Positions 37,555 through 46,460 of a DNA stretch of 64,000 nt are shown in pieces; position 1 is the stretch's first letter; every line of letters begins with the position of its first letter. The notes under the pieces were generated by a model. It had not been told where the DNA came from. It ran no database searches and was given only the letters and a program-made list of their open reading frames with translations. A program made the position numbers and the translations under genes. The stretch covers positions 1 to 64,000 of the forward strand of contig CAYRMD010000012.1 in assembly GCA_964425225.1 (NCBI GenBank), written 5' to 3'. The DNA is from BPJU01 sp964425225. Lineage in GTDB: Bacteria > Planctomycetota > Planctomycetia > Pirellulales > Pirellulaceae.

Positions 37555-38937
37555 ATGAAATGCCAAATTGTTGTTCGAACGACCGAAGCATTCTTTCACT
37601 GGGAAGCAGATCTGTGGCTGGCACTGCAGTTGGTGAGCTGTGCAGCGGCCGAGCCGAAGACGCGCGAACAACTTGACTTGGCCATGCGCCATTACCGCCC
37701 TCAGCATCGCCTTTGGGAACATGCCAAGCAACTATCTGCTGAGCCGCTGCCGGATCCGGGTTCAATCGGAACAGCGGACGGATGGTGTTTAGTGGACTAT
37801 GTGGGGCGAACGGTGGTCTTTTCACAGACATTTCCCGAAGTGGTAACGCAGGGCACCGTCTACAAGTGGGAAGAACAATGCAGCAGTGGCTCTTCGGACT
37901 GGTACACTATTTCGCCGCAATCTCCACCGATGGCTCGATTGGCAATATTGCACTTGCCGAAATCTTGGGTTGCCATTTGGGAACGGCGGGGCTGGCAACG
38001 GACCGTGACGTCCCGCTACCAAGAAGCGTTGGCTGAGCCGCTGATCGACATCGACACTATCTTGTGGGGTGCTCCTCTGTGGGAACAGATCGCGGCAGCG
38101 GTAAAAAACGCGAATGCCCCCAATCGCCGAACGACAGATCGCAAGATCCATGTTAGCTGGTTGTGTACAGCATCCCCTGATCTAATGGGATACGCGCCGC
38201 GGCGGGCGTTAATGGCCGGTGCCGATTATGCCGACTACGAACTGGAACTGCGCCAGTACTCGTGGATCATCACTGGTTGTCAGCCCGCACCGCTCACGGA
38301 TCGATGTTATGCTTATCGTTATGGGCCTTATTGCGAGACGCATCATATCTTGCATTTTCTACTGTTTCGCACCTTGTTAGAAGAAGCGTGGCGCTGCCGC
38401 GAACAGGCGCCGAGTGCACCTGTTGACAGTTGGTGCGCGCAGTTGGAAAAGCGAGCTGAAGCGTGGTGGAACACTCCCTATCCTGATTCGTTAACCGGGT
38501 TGACGCACCGCGAAATTTGGCATCAGTTGCGCCGGCGCGTACCGCTGACGGTGCCAGTCAAACTTCTTCCCGGCTTTCTCAACTCGCCATTCTCTTGTTC
38601 GAAAGACAACAAACGGCTTGCTTTTGAATGTTTCGGCTGGGCCGGTATTTCGGACCAGTTTCAACGAGATTTCACGGCGTCGGGATATGACGAGCGTTGG
38701 TTTCCCTGGCAAATGCATCCCGACGCACAGTCAAATCAAGATGGCGAGCTGACCGAAGGTAGCCGTACCTTGCCGTCCGCTGGCCACGGCTCAGGGCCAC
38801 CGTCCGAGCGGCCCGCTCGTAGCTGCAAACCGCCTTGGCGCGTGGTTAGGTTGCAATTCCCGTTGATTATATCCTACAACGTGCAACGTCCGACCGCCCA
38901 TTACTTAACTCCTGCAAAGATGGAGCTTAAAACCTGA
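37555..38937 (+). CDS. Unrecognised Trp-rich protein divergent from the Dnmt2-type gene
   Basis: I do not recognise this 460-residue protein. It is rich in Trp, Cys, His and Tyr, with stretches such as WEADLWLALQLVSC, SWVAIWERRGWQRTV, YAYRYGPYCETHHILHFLLF and FECFGWAGISDQFQRDF. No signal peptide or membrane segment is apparent, so it is likely cytoplasmic. The last 80 residues are polar and probably disordered. ATG 37555 follows GAGGGAG; a TTG at 37549 is a weaker alternative. No comparable frame competes over the whole length and base usage matches neighbouring genes. The shared 224-base upstream region could co-regulate it with the methyltransferase gene. Confidence 0.75.
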   Translation: MKCQIVVRTTEAFFHWEADLWLALQLVSCAAAEPKTREQLDLAMRHYRPQHRLWEHAKQLSAEPLPDPGSIGTADGWCLVDYVGRTVVFSQTFPEVVTQGTVYKWEEQCSSGSSDWYTISPQSPPMARLAILHLPKSWVAIWERRGWQRTVTSRYQEALAEPLIDIDTILWGAPLWEQIAAAVKNANAPNRRTTDRKIHVSWLCTASPDLMGYAPRRALMAGADYADYELELRQYSWIITGCQPAPLTDRCYAYRYGPYCETHHILHFLLFRTLLEEAWRCREQAPSAPVDSWCAQLEKRAEAWWNTPYPDSLTGLTHREIWHQLRRRVPLTVPVKLLPGFLNSPFSCSKDNKRLAFECFGWAGISDQFQRDFTASGYDERWFPWQMHPDAQSNQDGELTEGSRTLPSAGHGSGPPSERPARSCKPPWRVVRLQFPLIISYNVQRPTAHYLTPAKMELKT

Positions 38938-39490
38938 CAAACTTCATTCCGCCATGATAAGGCGACGCAACGCACAGGTGCTAAGTTCGACTATTTCCCG
39001 TGGTGGGAACCTGATTCATGGGGATGTTGTAGGCGACGGCTGTTTTATTCGCGCCACGCTGTTTTTCGCGCAAACACAAATAGCCAGTAGGTCGCGACTG
39101 TCCTAAAGATTCTCAGCCTGTTGCCGCAGCAATGCCGGCCAAGGTCTTTCCACGCTGACCATTTTTCTGTTGTCTACCTGTTGTCTACAGTGCAACTGCG
39201 CTGGGCGAGCCGATCGAGGAGAGAATACCGCATCGCCCGGCAGAGTTTTTTCCATGCTGTGGGACAAGCCGGGTTGTGCAAAGCAGACCCATCCGCAGGA
39301 CGTTACCTTCATTTGCCAGCACATTAGTCCTCTATTGCGTCTGTGCGCCTTTGCGTCACATCATGGTTCGTCCTGAAGCCTACGAGATGGCAACAGGCGA
39401 GTTTAGGCTATTGCGTTTCGTTGGAGGATTTTCGAGTGCCCTATCCAAGGAGTTCAGCTATTTGCAGCTATGGATAGGCATTCCTGTCGC
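38938..39490. other. intergenic with a GCAAAGGCGC-type tract
   Basis: About 550 bases between convergent genes. TTGCGTCTGTGCGCCTTTGCGTCA at about 39338 is of the same kind as tracts near 6035, 15425, 28500 and 50760. No gene or strong terminator is supported. Confidence 0.5.
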
Positions 39491-40186
39491 TCACACCCCC
39501 GAGCTTTGTTCACGGATGGTCCGTGCTCTACGGTGACAACGCGCCAGACGGTGGTACAATTCGGCTAACAGGCATTCGGATGACCATTCGGATACTTGTT
39601 CGGCGCTGATGGGCTCTCCGATTACCAGCACTACCCGCGCTGGTTGGGGCCAATGTCGGTGGCGTGGCCAGGAGATATGGGCACCGTCGATGGCCACCGG
39701 CAGCAACGGGGCGCAGGTGCGCTTAGCTACGGCACATAGGCCAGGCTTTAACGGTTGAAGTTGGCCATTCGCGGAGCGCCGGCCTTCGGGGAAAATCAGC
39801 ACCAGCTCACCGGCTCGCAAACGACGCATGGTTTCGCGTAATCCATCTAATCCCAGCCCATCGCGCTCGATGGGAATTGCATCTAAAAAGCGAATAATGG
39901 GGGACAACAGTCGGTTTTCGAATAGCGAGCGACGGGCAAGATAATTCAATCGTCGATTGAACTGCATGCCGATCAGTATCGGATCGAGCACACTTTGGTG
40001 GTTGGCGCACACCAGAGCCGGGCCATGTCGGGGAATGTAATGACGGTCCAAACACTGGATGCGCCACACCAGGACGGCTGTCAGTCGCGCCATGTGGCGA
40101 AGGAGACGGTAGACCAAGAGCTGCCCTGTGGTTCGTTGAATCTGAAAAGCACTGCCGGCAATGGGATCGTCCAGAGGGCTAACCAT
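39491..40186 (-). CDS. plsC: 1-acyl-sn-glycerol-3-phosphate acyltransferase
   Basis: Membrane-associated acyltransferase that makes phosphatidic acid. Motif I NHQSVLDP is the H-x4-D catalytic pair, motif III is FPEGRRS, and GLCAVAKRTCAPLLPVAIDGA is motif IV. A basic amphipathic N-terminal segment (YRLLRHMARLTAVLVWRI) probably binds the membrane. With ATG 40186 it has 231 residues and overlaps the end of cmk by 8 bases; ATG 40198 or 40234 would lengthen it. The family fits normal phospholipid synthesis. Order GH38-like gene, cmk, plsC on one strand suggests a single transcript; cmk-plsC pairs are common. Confidence 0.9.
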   Translation of the reverse strand: MVSPLDDPIAGSAFQIQRTTGQLLVYRLLRHMARLTAVLVWRIQCLDRHYIPRHGPALVCANHQSVLDPILIGMQFNRRLNYLARRSLFENRLLSPIIRFLDAIPIERDGLGLDGLRETMRRLRAGELVLIFPEGRRSANGQLQPLKPGLCAVAKRTCAPLLPVAIDGAHISWPRHRHWPQPARVVLVIGEPISAEQVSEWSSECLLAELYHRLARCHRRARTIREQSSGV

Positions 40187-40919
40187 TACAGGCCGCATCT
40201 CCCGGGGCTTCATCCGTGTTCGAGGGCGCATCACCCGTGCGATTCATCGCGCACGATGCGTGCCGTTTACGTAGGCTCCTGGACTGTACCAACCATTCCA
40301 GATGGTCCACGACTTGCTCCAAGCTCATCCCATCGGTCACTACCACCACGGCATCGTCCGCTTGCCGCAAGTTTCCTACCGGCCGCGACGCGTCGCGCTG
40401 GTCACGACGGGTAAGCTCTTCGAGCACTTCGTCGGGCGACATGGTCACTCCCTGGCTTTGATACTGCCGCATGCGGCGTCGGACTCGTTCGTCGAGCGAC
40501 GCTGTCAAAAACACCTTGCATTCGGCATCAGGGAATACGATTGTCCCTTGATCCCGGCCCTCTGTGACTACGTTACGGCCTTGGGCCCAGCGTCGTTGAA
40601 TCTGCACTAAGTGGTCGCGGATCTCCGGGTGGTCAGCAATCCAGTGGATCGAGTCACTGACTTCTGGCAATCGGATCCACGGGGTTACATCCTGACCATT
40701 GACCAGCACACGTTCATCGCGCCAATCGACGTGCAGTTGTCGCGCCATTTGGGCCAGGCGTTCCGCATCCTCTAGGGGCCAGCGCTGGCTGAGGGCCCAA
40801 TAGGTGACCGCTCGATACATCGCTCCGGTATCCAAGAACTCGAATCCAAGGCGGCGTGCTAGGGCTCGAGCTGCACTGCTTTTGCCGGCTCCGGCCGGCC
40901 CGTCGATCGTTACGATCAT
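40179..40919 (-). CDS. cmk: Cytidylate kinase
   Basis: Phosphorylates CMP and dCMP with ATP. The 246-residue protein opens MIVTIDGPAGAGKSSAARALARRLGFEFLDTGAMYRAVTY: the P-loop GPAGAGKSS is at residues 7-15 and the CMP-binding LDTGAMYR follows. VVTEGRDQGTIVFPDAECKVFLTASLDERVRRR gives the GRDIGT-like site, with Gln in place of Ile, and the LID start. RDQRDASRPVGNLRQADDAVVVVTDGMS is the usual end. About 25 extra polar residues follow. AAAGG six bases ahead of the ATG lies within the end of the upstream GH38-like gene, only three bases from it. Confidence 0.96.
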   Translation of the reverse strand: MIVTIDGPAGAGKSSAARALARRLGFEFLDTGAMYRAVTYWALSQRWPLEDAERLAQMARQLHVDWRDERVLVNGQDVTPWIRLPEVSDSIHWIADHPEIRDHLVQIQRRWAQGRNVVTEGRDQGTIVFPDAECKVFLTASLDERVRRRMRQYQSQGVTMSPDEVLEELTRRDQRDASRPVGNLRQADDAVVVVTDGMSLEQVVDHLEWLVQSRSLRKRHASCAMNRTGDAPSNTDEAPGDAACNG

Positions 40920-40922
40920 GCG

Positions 40923-43703
40923 TTACCTTTCCGCAAAACGAGCCTCGAAGGGCAGCCATTGATACGGCGCCAGTTGTATTGCCACGGCCCCGTCTTGAAC
41001 CGGAAGGTGGCCCACGGAACGCCCCACCAAATCCAGTTCCGTTGCTGAGGCCAGCGGGCGGAAGGCCTCGAAACGTATGGCGGTTGCCTTGCCGGCGGTT
41101 TCCAGGAGGGCCACGCGGAAACCGACCGCTTGCTGGTCTTCTAACAGTGCCTGCCAGGACGTGGCCACCACGTTCCGCACGCCAATACGGAACAACCACC
41201 CAGTCAGCAGCTCATCTGCCAGGGGGATTTCCACGGGGCGGAGCGGTTCCCCGAGTGCTACTTCTCGCAGGAATTCCCAGGCTTCGGCTATCGGATGCGC
41301 AACGTCCACGGCAATACCCAACTGGAAACGTCGCTGGGTCTCGCCTCGCACCACTAACAACGTATCCAAAAAGCGGCCTTCCGACAGGCGATGAAAGGGT
41401 AAGCCGGCTGTCAGGACAGCGACTCGAGCGTGACCGTTGTCGATTTCAATAAAAAGCGGCGATTCCGTTCTTCCGGGTTCGGTGCGGTGTTTGGTCTCGT
41501 GCAAACTGCGCGATACTAAAGCTGTATCGTCACCCCAGGCGAAGCGGCATGCATAATAGGACCGCCACGGATCACTCCGCGGCTCACGCAGCACCTGCAA
41601 CTCGATATCCAATCGCAGTATTGGCTCGCCGCGTCGGGCAGTCCACACCTGCCGGAAATGCGCCACCGGTTGGTCGCTTGCATCGCGCAAGGATCCTCGC
41701 GTTTCGATGGCTCCCGTGGTTGGATTGCTCTCGAGAATCCGCAGTTGCTCGGCCACCATCCTCGTATAGCGTTGTTCGGCAGGGGCAACCGGTGCGCCCG
41801 GCTCACCCAACCGAAGGGCTAGTTGCTGCGATAGCAGGTTCGGCCGTGCCGTAAAGCTGCGTAAGCTGAGAAGGCCTCCTGTTTCCGGATGAATGTAGGC
41901 TTCGAACCTTTCGGTCCGCAGGCGGTTCTGCTCAGCAACGGGCCGCTCCTTGCGAACGAACCAACCTCGAGGTGCCGCCGGTCGGTGCGGCACCTGAGCA
42001 AAGCCCCATCCAGGCACTGTGACGAGTTCATGTCGGGGGAGGGTTGCGCCGGATGCCCCGCTCGAAACCGAATGGCGAACGGCCTGTCGGCAAGATGCTG
42101 CATACGGATTAACCAGCAGAGGGCGCGGGGCGTGTTTTTCGGCAGGGCTGGACAAAGCCAAAAGCAATTGCTCCAGCGCCTTTTGATGAGTGGCACGCCA
42201 CAAGGAGCTATCCGTTGGCTGTTCGTTACTGCCGGTGTCTGGCCAGGCGATGGTACCTGGGCGGCCGAGCAAGGCGGCCCAACAGGCGAAGGCTTCCGCA
42301 GCCCGGCGTAGCGCTAAATTTTGCCAATGGGTGGCCACGCGGGAGATGGGATTGCTGGTGCCGCGGATCACGGCAGGACGAAGATAGTCGGTCTGGTATT
42401 GTGCGGCTTCGAATCGATCCAAGCGGCCGGGTAAGTACGTATCGCGGAAGTATTCGTCATACCGGCAAAACTTGCCCAATGCGGGCGTATGTCGGCTGAT
42501 GCGTCGCAATTCACCGTACCACAAACACGTGCGGCTGGGCCAATGGGCAAAACATAAGGTGGCTACATGGTCCATATCCATGATTTCACCCAGTTTGAGT
42601 GCCAAATCCAGAAATTCGCCCGGTTCCGAAGCGTCGATTACCGAGCGGGCGTAGGCATCGATAGCCGAACCGTCAGCGCCTTCCCATCGCGTTTTGGCTT
42701 GGCTACCTTGCGGAACGCGGTTCCCATCAAATGTCGTATGCAGCGCTGCAACAAAGCCACAGCGGGTGAGCATTTGAGGTACCAGTGGGCTAAGCCCCGA
42801 GCTCCAGCGGCCAAAAACGATAGGCCGAGAATCGAATATTTGTTGGTAAAGATTCAATGCCGAACGCAATTCTTTGGCGATGGCTTCTATGTCTTCCAGT
42901 GGCCATCGGCCCTCGTCCAAGCACCCGCCTACCAGGCATGCTTGTCCGGAACGAAGCGCGCTACGCACCGTGTGCAACACCTCAGGTTGTTCAGCCAATT
43001 GGGCAACAAGGGCAGCACGCATCAGAAGATTGACTCGGTGACCGGTGTTCAATTCCTGCGCTAAATCGTCACCCAGCGTAGTGGGGGCCGTGAGAGTAAC
43101 ATCGAGTAAGTAAACGTCTACTGAATAATAATGGTCGCGCTCTTCGCTAAGCTGGTTGTAACAGAGGGATAGTTTTTCGCGCGCGCGGACCTCGTCTTGC
43201 TGCACCGCTGCCTGAGCGGCTTCGAGCAGTTGGCGTTGGAATTGCGGTTCGTCCAAATTGCTGGCGTACCGCATACGCCGCGTTAATAGTTGTACCTGCA
43301 AATAGCAATAACCAAGTGCTAGAAAATCTCGAACTAACTCTTCACACAGGTCCGGCACCGAACCTACGTGTTGGCCATAAAGTTCTACGGCTTGTTCGAG
43401 CATCTCTGGGCGCGTCGCGGCTCGGATCAACAAAGCCCCCTCGGCGGCAGCCCGCGACAAAAAACCTGAGGGCAAAGCCGTAACGGACACCTCCGGTACG
43501 GCCAACACAGCTCCGGATAGCTCCGTCGGAGGACAGTCGGCGCGGTACCACCGCGGCGCCTGAGACGCCGCCGCTATCAAAGCCGGATGCCAGATCGCCG
43601 TCCACGCCGCCAGGAGATTATCCGCTTCCGCACCGCGATAATAGACCGGAAAGTCTTCTAGGCTGTGACACGGCAAAAGGACGGCTAGGTCCCGTATGGC
43701 CAT
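40923..43703 (-). CDS. Large GH38-like protein, probably non-classical or inactive
   Basis: Protein of 926 residues, no signal peptide. It begins MAIRDLAVLLPCHSLEDFPV. The segment 190-330 follows the N-terminal domain of family 38 alpha-mannosidases: an expected long barrel strand, LRSGQACLVGGCLDEGRWPLEDIEAI, then FGRWSSGLSPLVPQMLTRCGF at 297-317, corresponding to W-x-x-D-x-F-G-x-x-x-x-x-P-x-L in active enzymes. The nucleophile Asp appears to be replaced by Ser. The last 500 residues look like beta-rich domains of the same families. It starts the GH38-like/cmk/plsC operon, with AAAGGAGA 11 bases ahead. The family placement is moderate and the reaction unknown. Confidence 0.7.
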   Translation of the reverse strand: MAIRDLAVLLPCHSLEDFPVYYRGAEADNLLAAWTAIWHPALIAAASQAPRWYRADCPPTELSGAVLAVPEVSVTALPSGFLSRAAAEGALLIRAATRPEMLEQAVELYGQHVGSVPDLCEELVRDFLALGYCYLQVQLLTRRMRYASNLDEPQFQRQLLEAAQAAVQQDEVRAREKLSLCYNQLSEERDHYYSVDVYLLDVTLTAPTTLGDDLAQELNTGHRVNLLMRAALVAQLAEQPEVLHTVRSALRSGQACLVGGCLDEGRWPLEDIEAIAKELRSALNLYQQIFDSRPIVFGRWSSGLSPLVPQMLTRCGFVAALHTTFDGNRVPQGSQAKTRWEGADGSAIDAYARSVIDASEPGEFLDLALKLGEIMDMDHVATLCFAHWPSRTCLWYGELRRISRHTPALGKFCRYDEYFRDTYLPGRLDRFEAAQYQTDYLRPAVIRGTSNPISRVATHWQNLALRRAAEAFACWAALLGRPGTIAWPDTGSNEQPTDSSLWRATHQKALEQLLLALSSPAEKHAPRPLLVNPYAASCRQAVRHSVSSGASGATLPRHELVTVPGWGFAQVPHRPAAPRGWFVRKERPVAEQNRLRTERFEAYIHPETGGLLSLRSFTARPNLLSQQLALRLGEPGAPVAPAEQRYTRMVAEQLRILESNPTTGAIETRGSLRDASDQPVAHFRQVWTARRGEPILRLDIELQVLREPRSDPWRSYYACRFAWGDDTALVSRSLHETKHRTEPGRTESPLFIEIDNGHARVAVLTAGLPFHRLSEGRFLDTLLVVRGETQRRFQLGIAVDVAHPIAEAWEFLREVALGEPLRPVEIPLADELLTGWLFRIGVRNVVATSWQALLEDQQAVGFRVALLETAGKATAIRFEAFRPLASATELDLVGRSVGHLPVQDGAVAIQLAPYQWLPFEARFAER

Positions 43704-44006
43704 GAGGCAACCATCTCCTTTATGTCAGCGGGCGACTGCGCGTCGCACGCAAGATACTCCCCGGCAAATCCCATTGGCTTGCCCAAAGCTGGCTCCGGGG
43801 GTGATTCTGCTGTATACACTCTTGGAGTCCATATCTGTCTTTTGGTTGACAACACTCCCTTCTTCTCACTAGATTAACAAAAAGGGATTGCTTCGTGGGA
43901 CGGCTGCTAAGCGCAAGCGGTGCGGCGAACCGGATGGAAGCGGCTGGTTACGGTTTGCCAGCTTCGTAGCTTTTCTGGCTCGACGTAACAGTTAGGAACG
44001 ATACTC
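43704..44006. other. divergent region upstream of pilM
   Basis: About 300 bases between the GH38-like gene and the PilM-like gene. It contains the promoter candidate at 43846-43875. No coding frame is supported. Confidence 0.5.
43846..43875 (+). promoter_or_regulatory. Sigma-70-type promoter candidate for the pilus cluster
   Basis: TTGACA at 43846-43851 and TAGATT at 43870-43875 with an 18-base spacer, about 125 bases before the pilM-like start. The -35 box is a perfect consensus match; the -10 box matches four of six. It is inferred from sequence only. Confidence 0.45.
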
Positions 44007-46358
44007 ATGGCTAAAGTAATCGGTGTCTGGGGAATTGACGTTGGACAATGTGCATTAAAAGCGCTACGTTGTCGCAAGGAGGGTGACCGGATTGTAGCCG
44101 ACGCGTTCGATTATATCGAGTATCCCAAGATTCTGAGTCAACCGGACGAAGACGATCCAAAGCAATTGGTACAGGAGGCATTGGAACAATTCTTGTCGCG
44201 TAATGAAATCAAGGGGTATCGTCTTGCGATCTCGGTACCGGGTCAGGCCGGTTTGTCTCGGTTTTTCAAGCCGCCGCCAGTAGATGTCAAGAAGATTCCC
44301 GATATCGTCAAGTATGAAGCCCGTCAGGTTATTCCTTTTCCATTAGACGAAGTGATTTGGGATTATCAGCTTTTGGGCGGGCAGGAAGTCGAAGGTATTA
44401 CGATCGATGCCGAAGTGGGCCTGTTCGCCATGAAGCGCGACCAGGTCTATCGTGCATTGGAGCCTTTTCAGAGGTTGGGTGTCGAACTGGACATCGTTCA
44501 GTTGGCACCTTTGAGTTTGTTTAATTTTGTGACACACGAGCTATTAGCCGAGCGGACCGCCGTTTATGATCCGGACAATCCTCCGCCGTCGGTTATTGTA
44601 TTATCTGTTGGAACAGACACGACGGATCTGGTGGTGACCAATGGCTTTCGCGTATGGCAGCGCAGTATCGCAATTGGTGGTAATCATTTTACAAAGCAAC
44701 TGACCAAAGAACTCAAATTGACGTTCGCGCAGGCCGAGCACCTGAAGCGAAACGCACGGCAAGCAGAAGACCCGAAACGCATTTTTCAAGCGATGCGTCC
44801 GGTGTTCAACGATTTAGTGCGCGAGGTGCAACGGTCGGTTAACTACTTTCAAAATATTGACCGCAAGGCACGCCTGGAAGGCGTGGTCTTGCTGGGCAAT
44901 ACCGTTAAACTGCCCGGTTTGCAGCCATTTTTGGCTAAAAACCTGGGCTACGATGTCATCCCTGTGGATCACTTCCGTAAGCTGGATGAGACAGCAATTG
45001 TCGGTGTTCCGGCTTTCAAGGAAAACCTCCTGGCATTTGCTGTCAGTTACGGTCTATGCCTGCAAGGTTTAGATGCTGCCAAATTAAAGACCAATCTCAT
45101 CCCGCGAGAGCTGCTCATCGAGCGCATGGTGCGGGCGAAAAAACCGTGGGCTGTGGCCTCCGTGGCTGCCGTGTTACTTGCTTGCACGGTGAACTTCTTG
45201 TTTCATTATAGCGCATGGTATCGTGTCCATCCGGAATATCGTTCTCAGTCGGTGTCCTGGCGCGATGTGGAAAGTGCCGCGCAGAACGTCAAACGCACTA
45301 GTGATTCGTATTTGAGTACCGATCGAGAATTGGTCAGCCGGAAAAAATTATTGGATCGACTCGGTGACGAGGTGGTCGGGAATGCGGATCGCCGCATCCT
45401 TTGGCTAGAACTGATTACGGCTTTCAATCAAGGGCTTCCGCGTACCGAGGGAGTGGAACCGGGTGCGGTGCCCGACCCCAAAGCGATTCCGTTTTCGAAA
45501 CGCAAAGAATTGCATATCGATGGACTTGAGTCGGTGTATGTCACGGATTTGTCGCAGTGGTTCAACGACGCGATCCGCAAGCGATATGAAGAAGGACTAC
45601 GGGTCATAAAAGGGTCTGCCGCTAGCAGCAGTGAGCCAGTTCCCCCGAGTGCTCAGCCTGCGACCAGCGGTCCGACCGGCGAGGGGTGGGTTCTGACTTT
45701 CAGCGGCTACCATTTTTATAACGAAGACGTAAAAGAAGCTGGACCGGCTCACCTCTATAACACGATCATCAAATTCCTAGAAGAAGGTACTGTGGTTTTG
45801 CCTAACCCGAAGTCAGGGGGACAACCAACACGCTTTCACGTCAAGGAACTGGGAATTGGTTACCCGGTGCTTGTTCAAGAATGGCCCATTCGCAAGGATT
45901 ACCGGATTCCCAATCCGAACTATTCGGGACCGCAAGCCGGTGCTGCAGGGAGTTTAGCGGGATCTGGATTCGAGCCGGGGAGTGTTGGGCCGGGCGGGTT
46001 TCCTATGCCCCCGGGCTTCGAGGACGCCGGGGGAGTCGAACCTGCGGGATTGGGGGGCGGTTTCCCGACGCCTCCCGGGATTCCGGGAAGCGGTTTCGCC
46101 ACGGGCGGATATGGTACGTCGGGAGCGGGTGCGGATGCCAACCCAAAGGATGCGAATGGGGAGCCGATGTATTTCACGGCTCCTCGGTACGATTTTCGCA
46201 TTCAGTTTTGCTGGCAGCCGATCCCCTTGACCAAACGGTTGCAGCAGCAGGAAGAAGCAGCGCAGCTTCAGCCATCGACGCCGGAGAATACCCAAGCAGC
46301 TAAGACCGAACCGGAGCAACAGGCACTGGGCATGGTTCCCGGTACGAATGCCCCTTAG
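44007..46358 (+). CDS. pilM: PilM-like ATPase-fold protein fused to a PilN-like part
   Basis: The N-terminal 360 residues of this 783-residue protein are PilM, the actin-like cytoplasmic ring component of type IV pilus or related secretion machines: GIDVGQCALKALR, YRLAISVPGQAGLSRFFKPPPVD, KKIPDIVKYEARQVIPFPLDEVIWDYQLLG and VVLLGNTVKLPGLQPFLAKNLG. A transmembrane helix at about 378-397 (WAVASVAAVLLACTVNFLFHY) leads to a region outside the cytoplasm, as in PilN. This joins two parts that are separate proteins in well-studied pili. Near 640-720 is a Gly/Pro-rich stretch (GGFPMPPGFEDAGGVEP). TAGGAA precedes the ATG. Membrane-protein genes follow at 102 and 94 bases. Confidence 0.87.
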   Translation: MAKVIGVWGIDVGQCALKALRCRKEGDRIVADAFDYIEYPKILSQPDEDDPKQLVQEALEQFLSRNEIKGYRLAISVPGQAGLSRFFKPPPVDVKKIPDIVKYEARQVIPFPLDEVIWDYQLLGGQEVEGITIDAEVGLFAMKRDQVYRALEPFQRLGVELDIVQLAPLSLFNFVTHELLAERTAVYDPDNPPPSVIVLSVGTDTTDLVVTNGFRVWQRSIAIGGNHFTKQLTKELKLTFAQAEHLKRNARQAEDPKRIFQAMRPVFNDLVREVQRSVNYFQNIDRKARLEGVVLLGNTVKLPGLQPFLAKNLGYDVIPVDHFRKLDETAIVGVPAFKENLLAFAVSYGLCLQGLDAAKLKTNLIPRELLIERMVRAKKPWAVASVAAVLLACTVNFLFHYSAWYRVHPEYRSQSVSWRDVESAAQNVKRTSDSYLSTDRELVSRKKLLDRLGDEVVGNADRRILWLELITAFNQGLPRTEGVEPGAVPDPKAIPFSKRKELHIDGLESVYVTDLSQWFNDAIRKRYEEGLRVIKGSAASSSEPVPPSAQPATSGPTGEGWVLTFSGYHFYNEDVKEAGPAHLYNTIIKFLEEGTVVLPNPKSGGQPTRFHVKELGIGYPVLVQEWPIRKDYRIPNPNYSGPQAGAAGSLAGSGFEPGSVGPGGFPMPPGFEDAGGVEPAGLGGGFPTPPGIPGSGFATGGYGTSGAGADANPKDANGEPMYFTAPRYDFRIQFCWQPIPLTKRLQQQEEAAQLQPSTPENTQAAKTEPEQQALGMVPGTNAP

Positions 46359-46460
46359 GAACGTCGCAACTGGTGCGGGCGGCTTTTGGCGTGAAGGACG
46401 TCGGTAGCGGCGAGCAGCAAAGCGGCAACGTGCGGATACGCTCGAAGGAGCAATGCCGAT

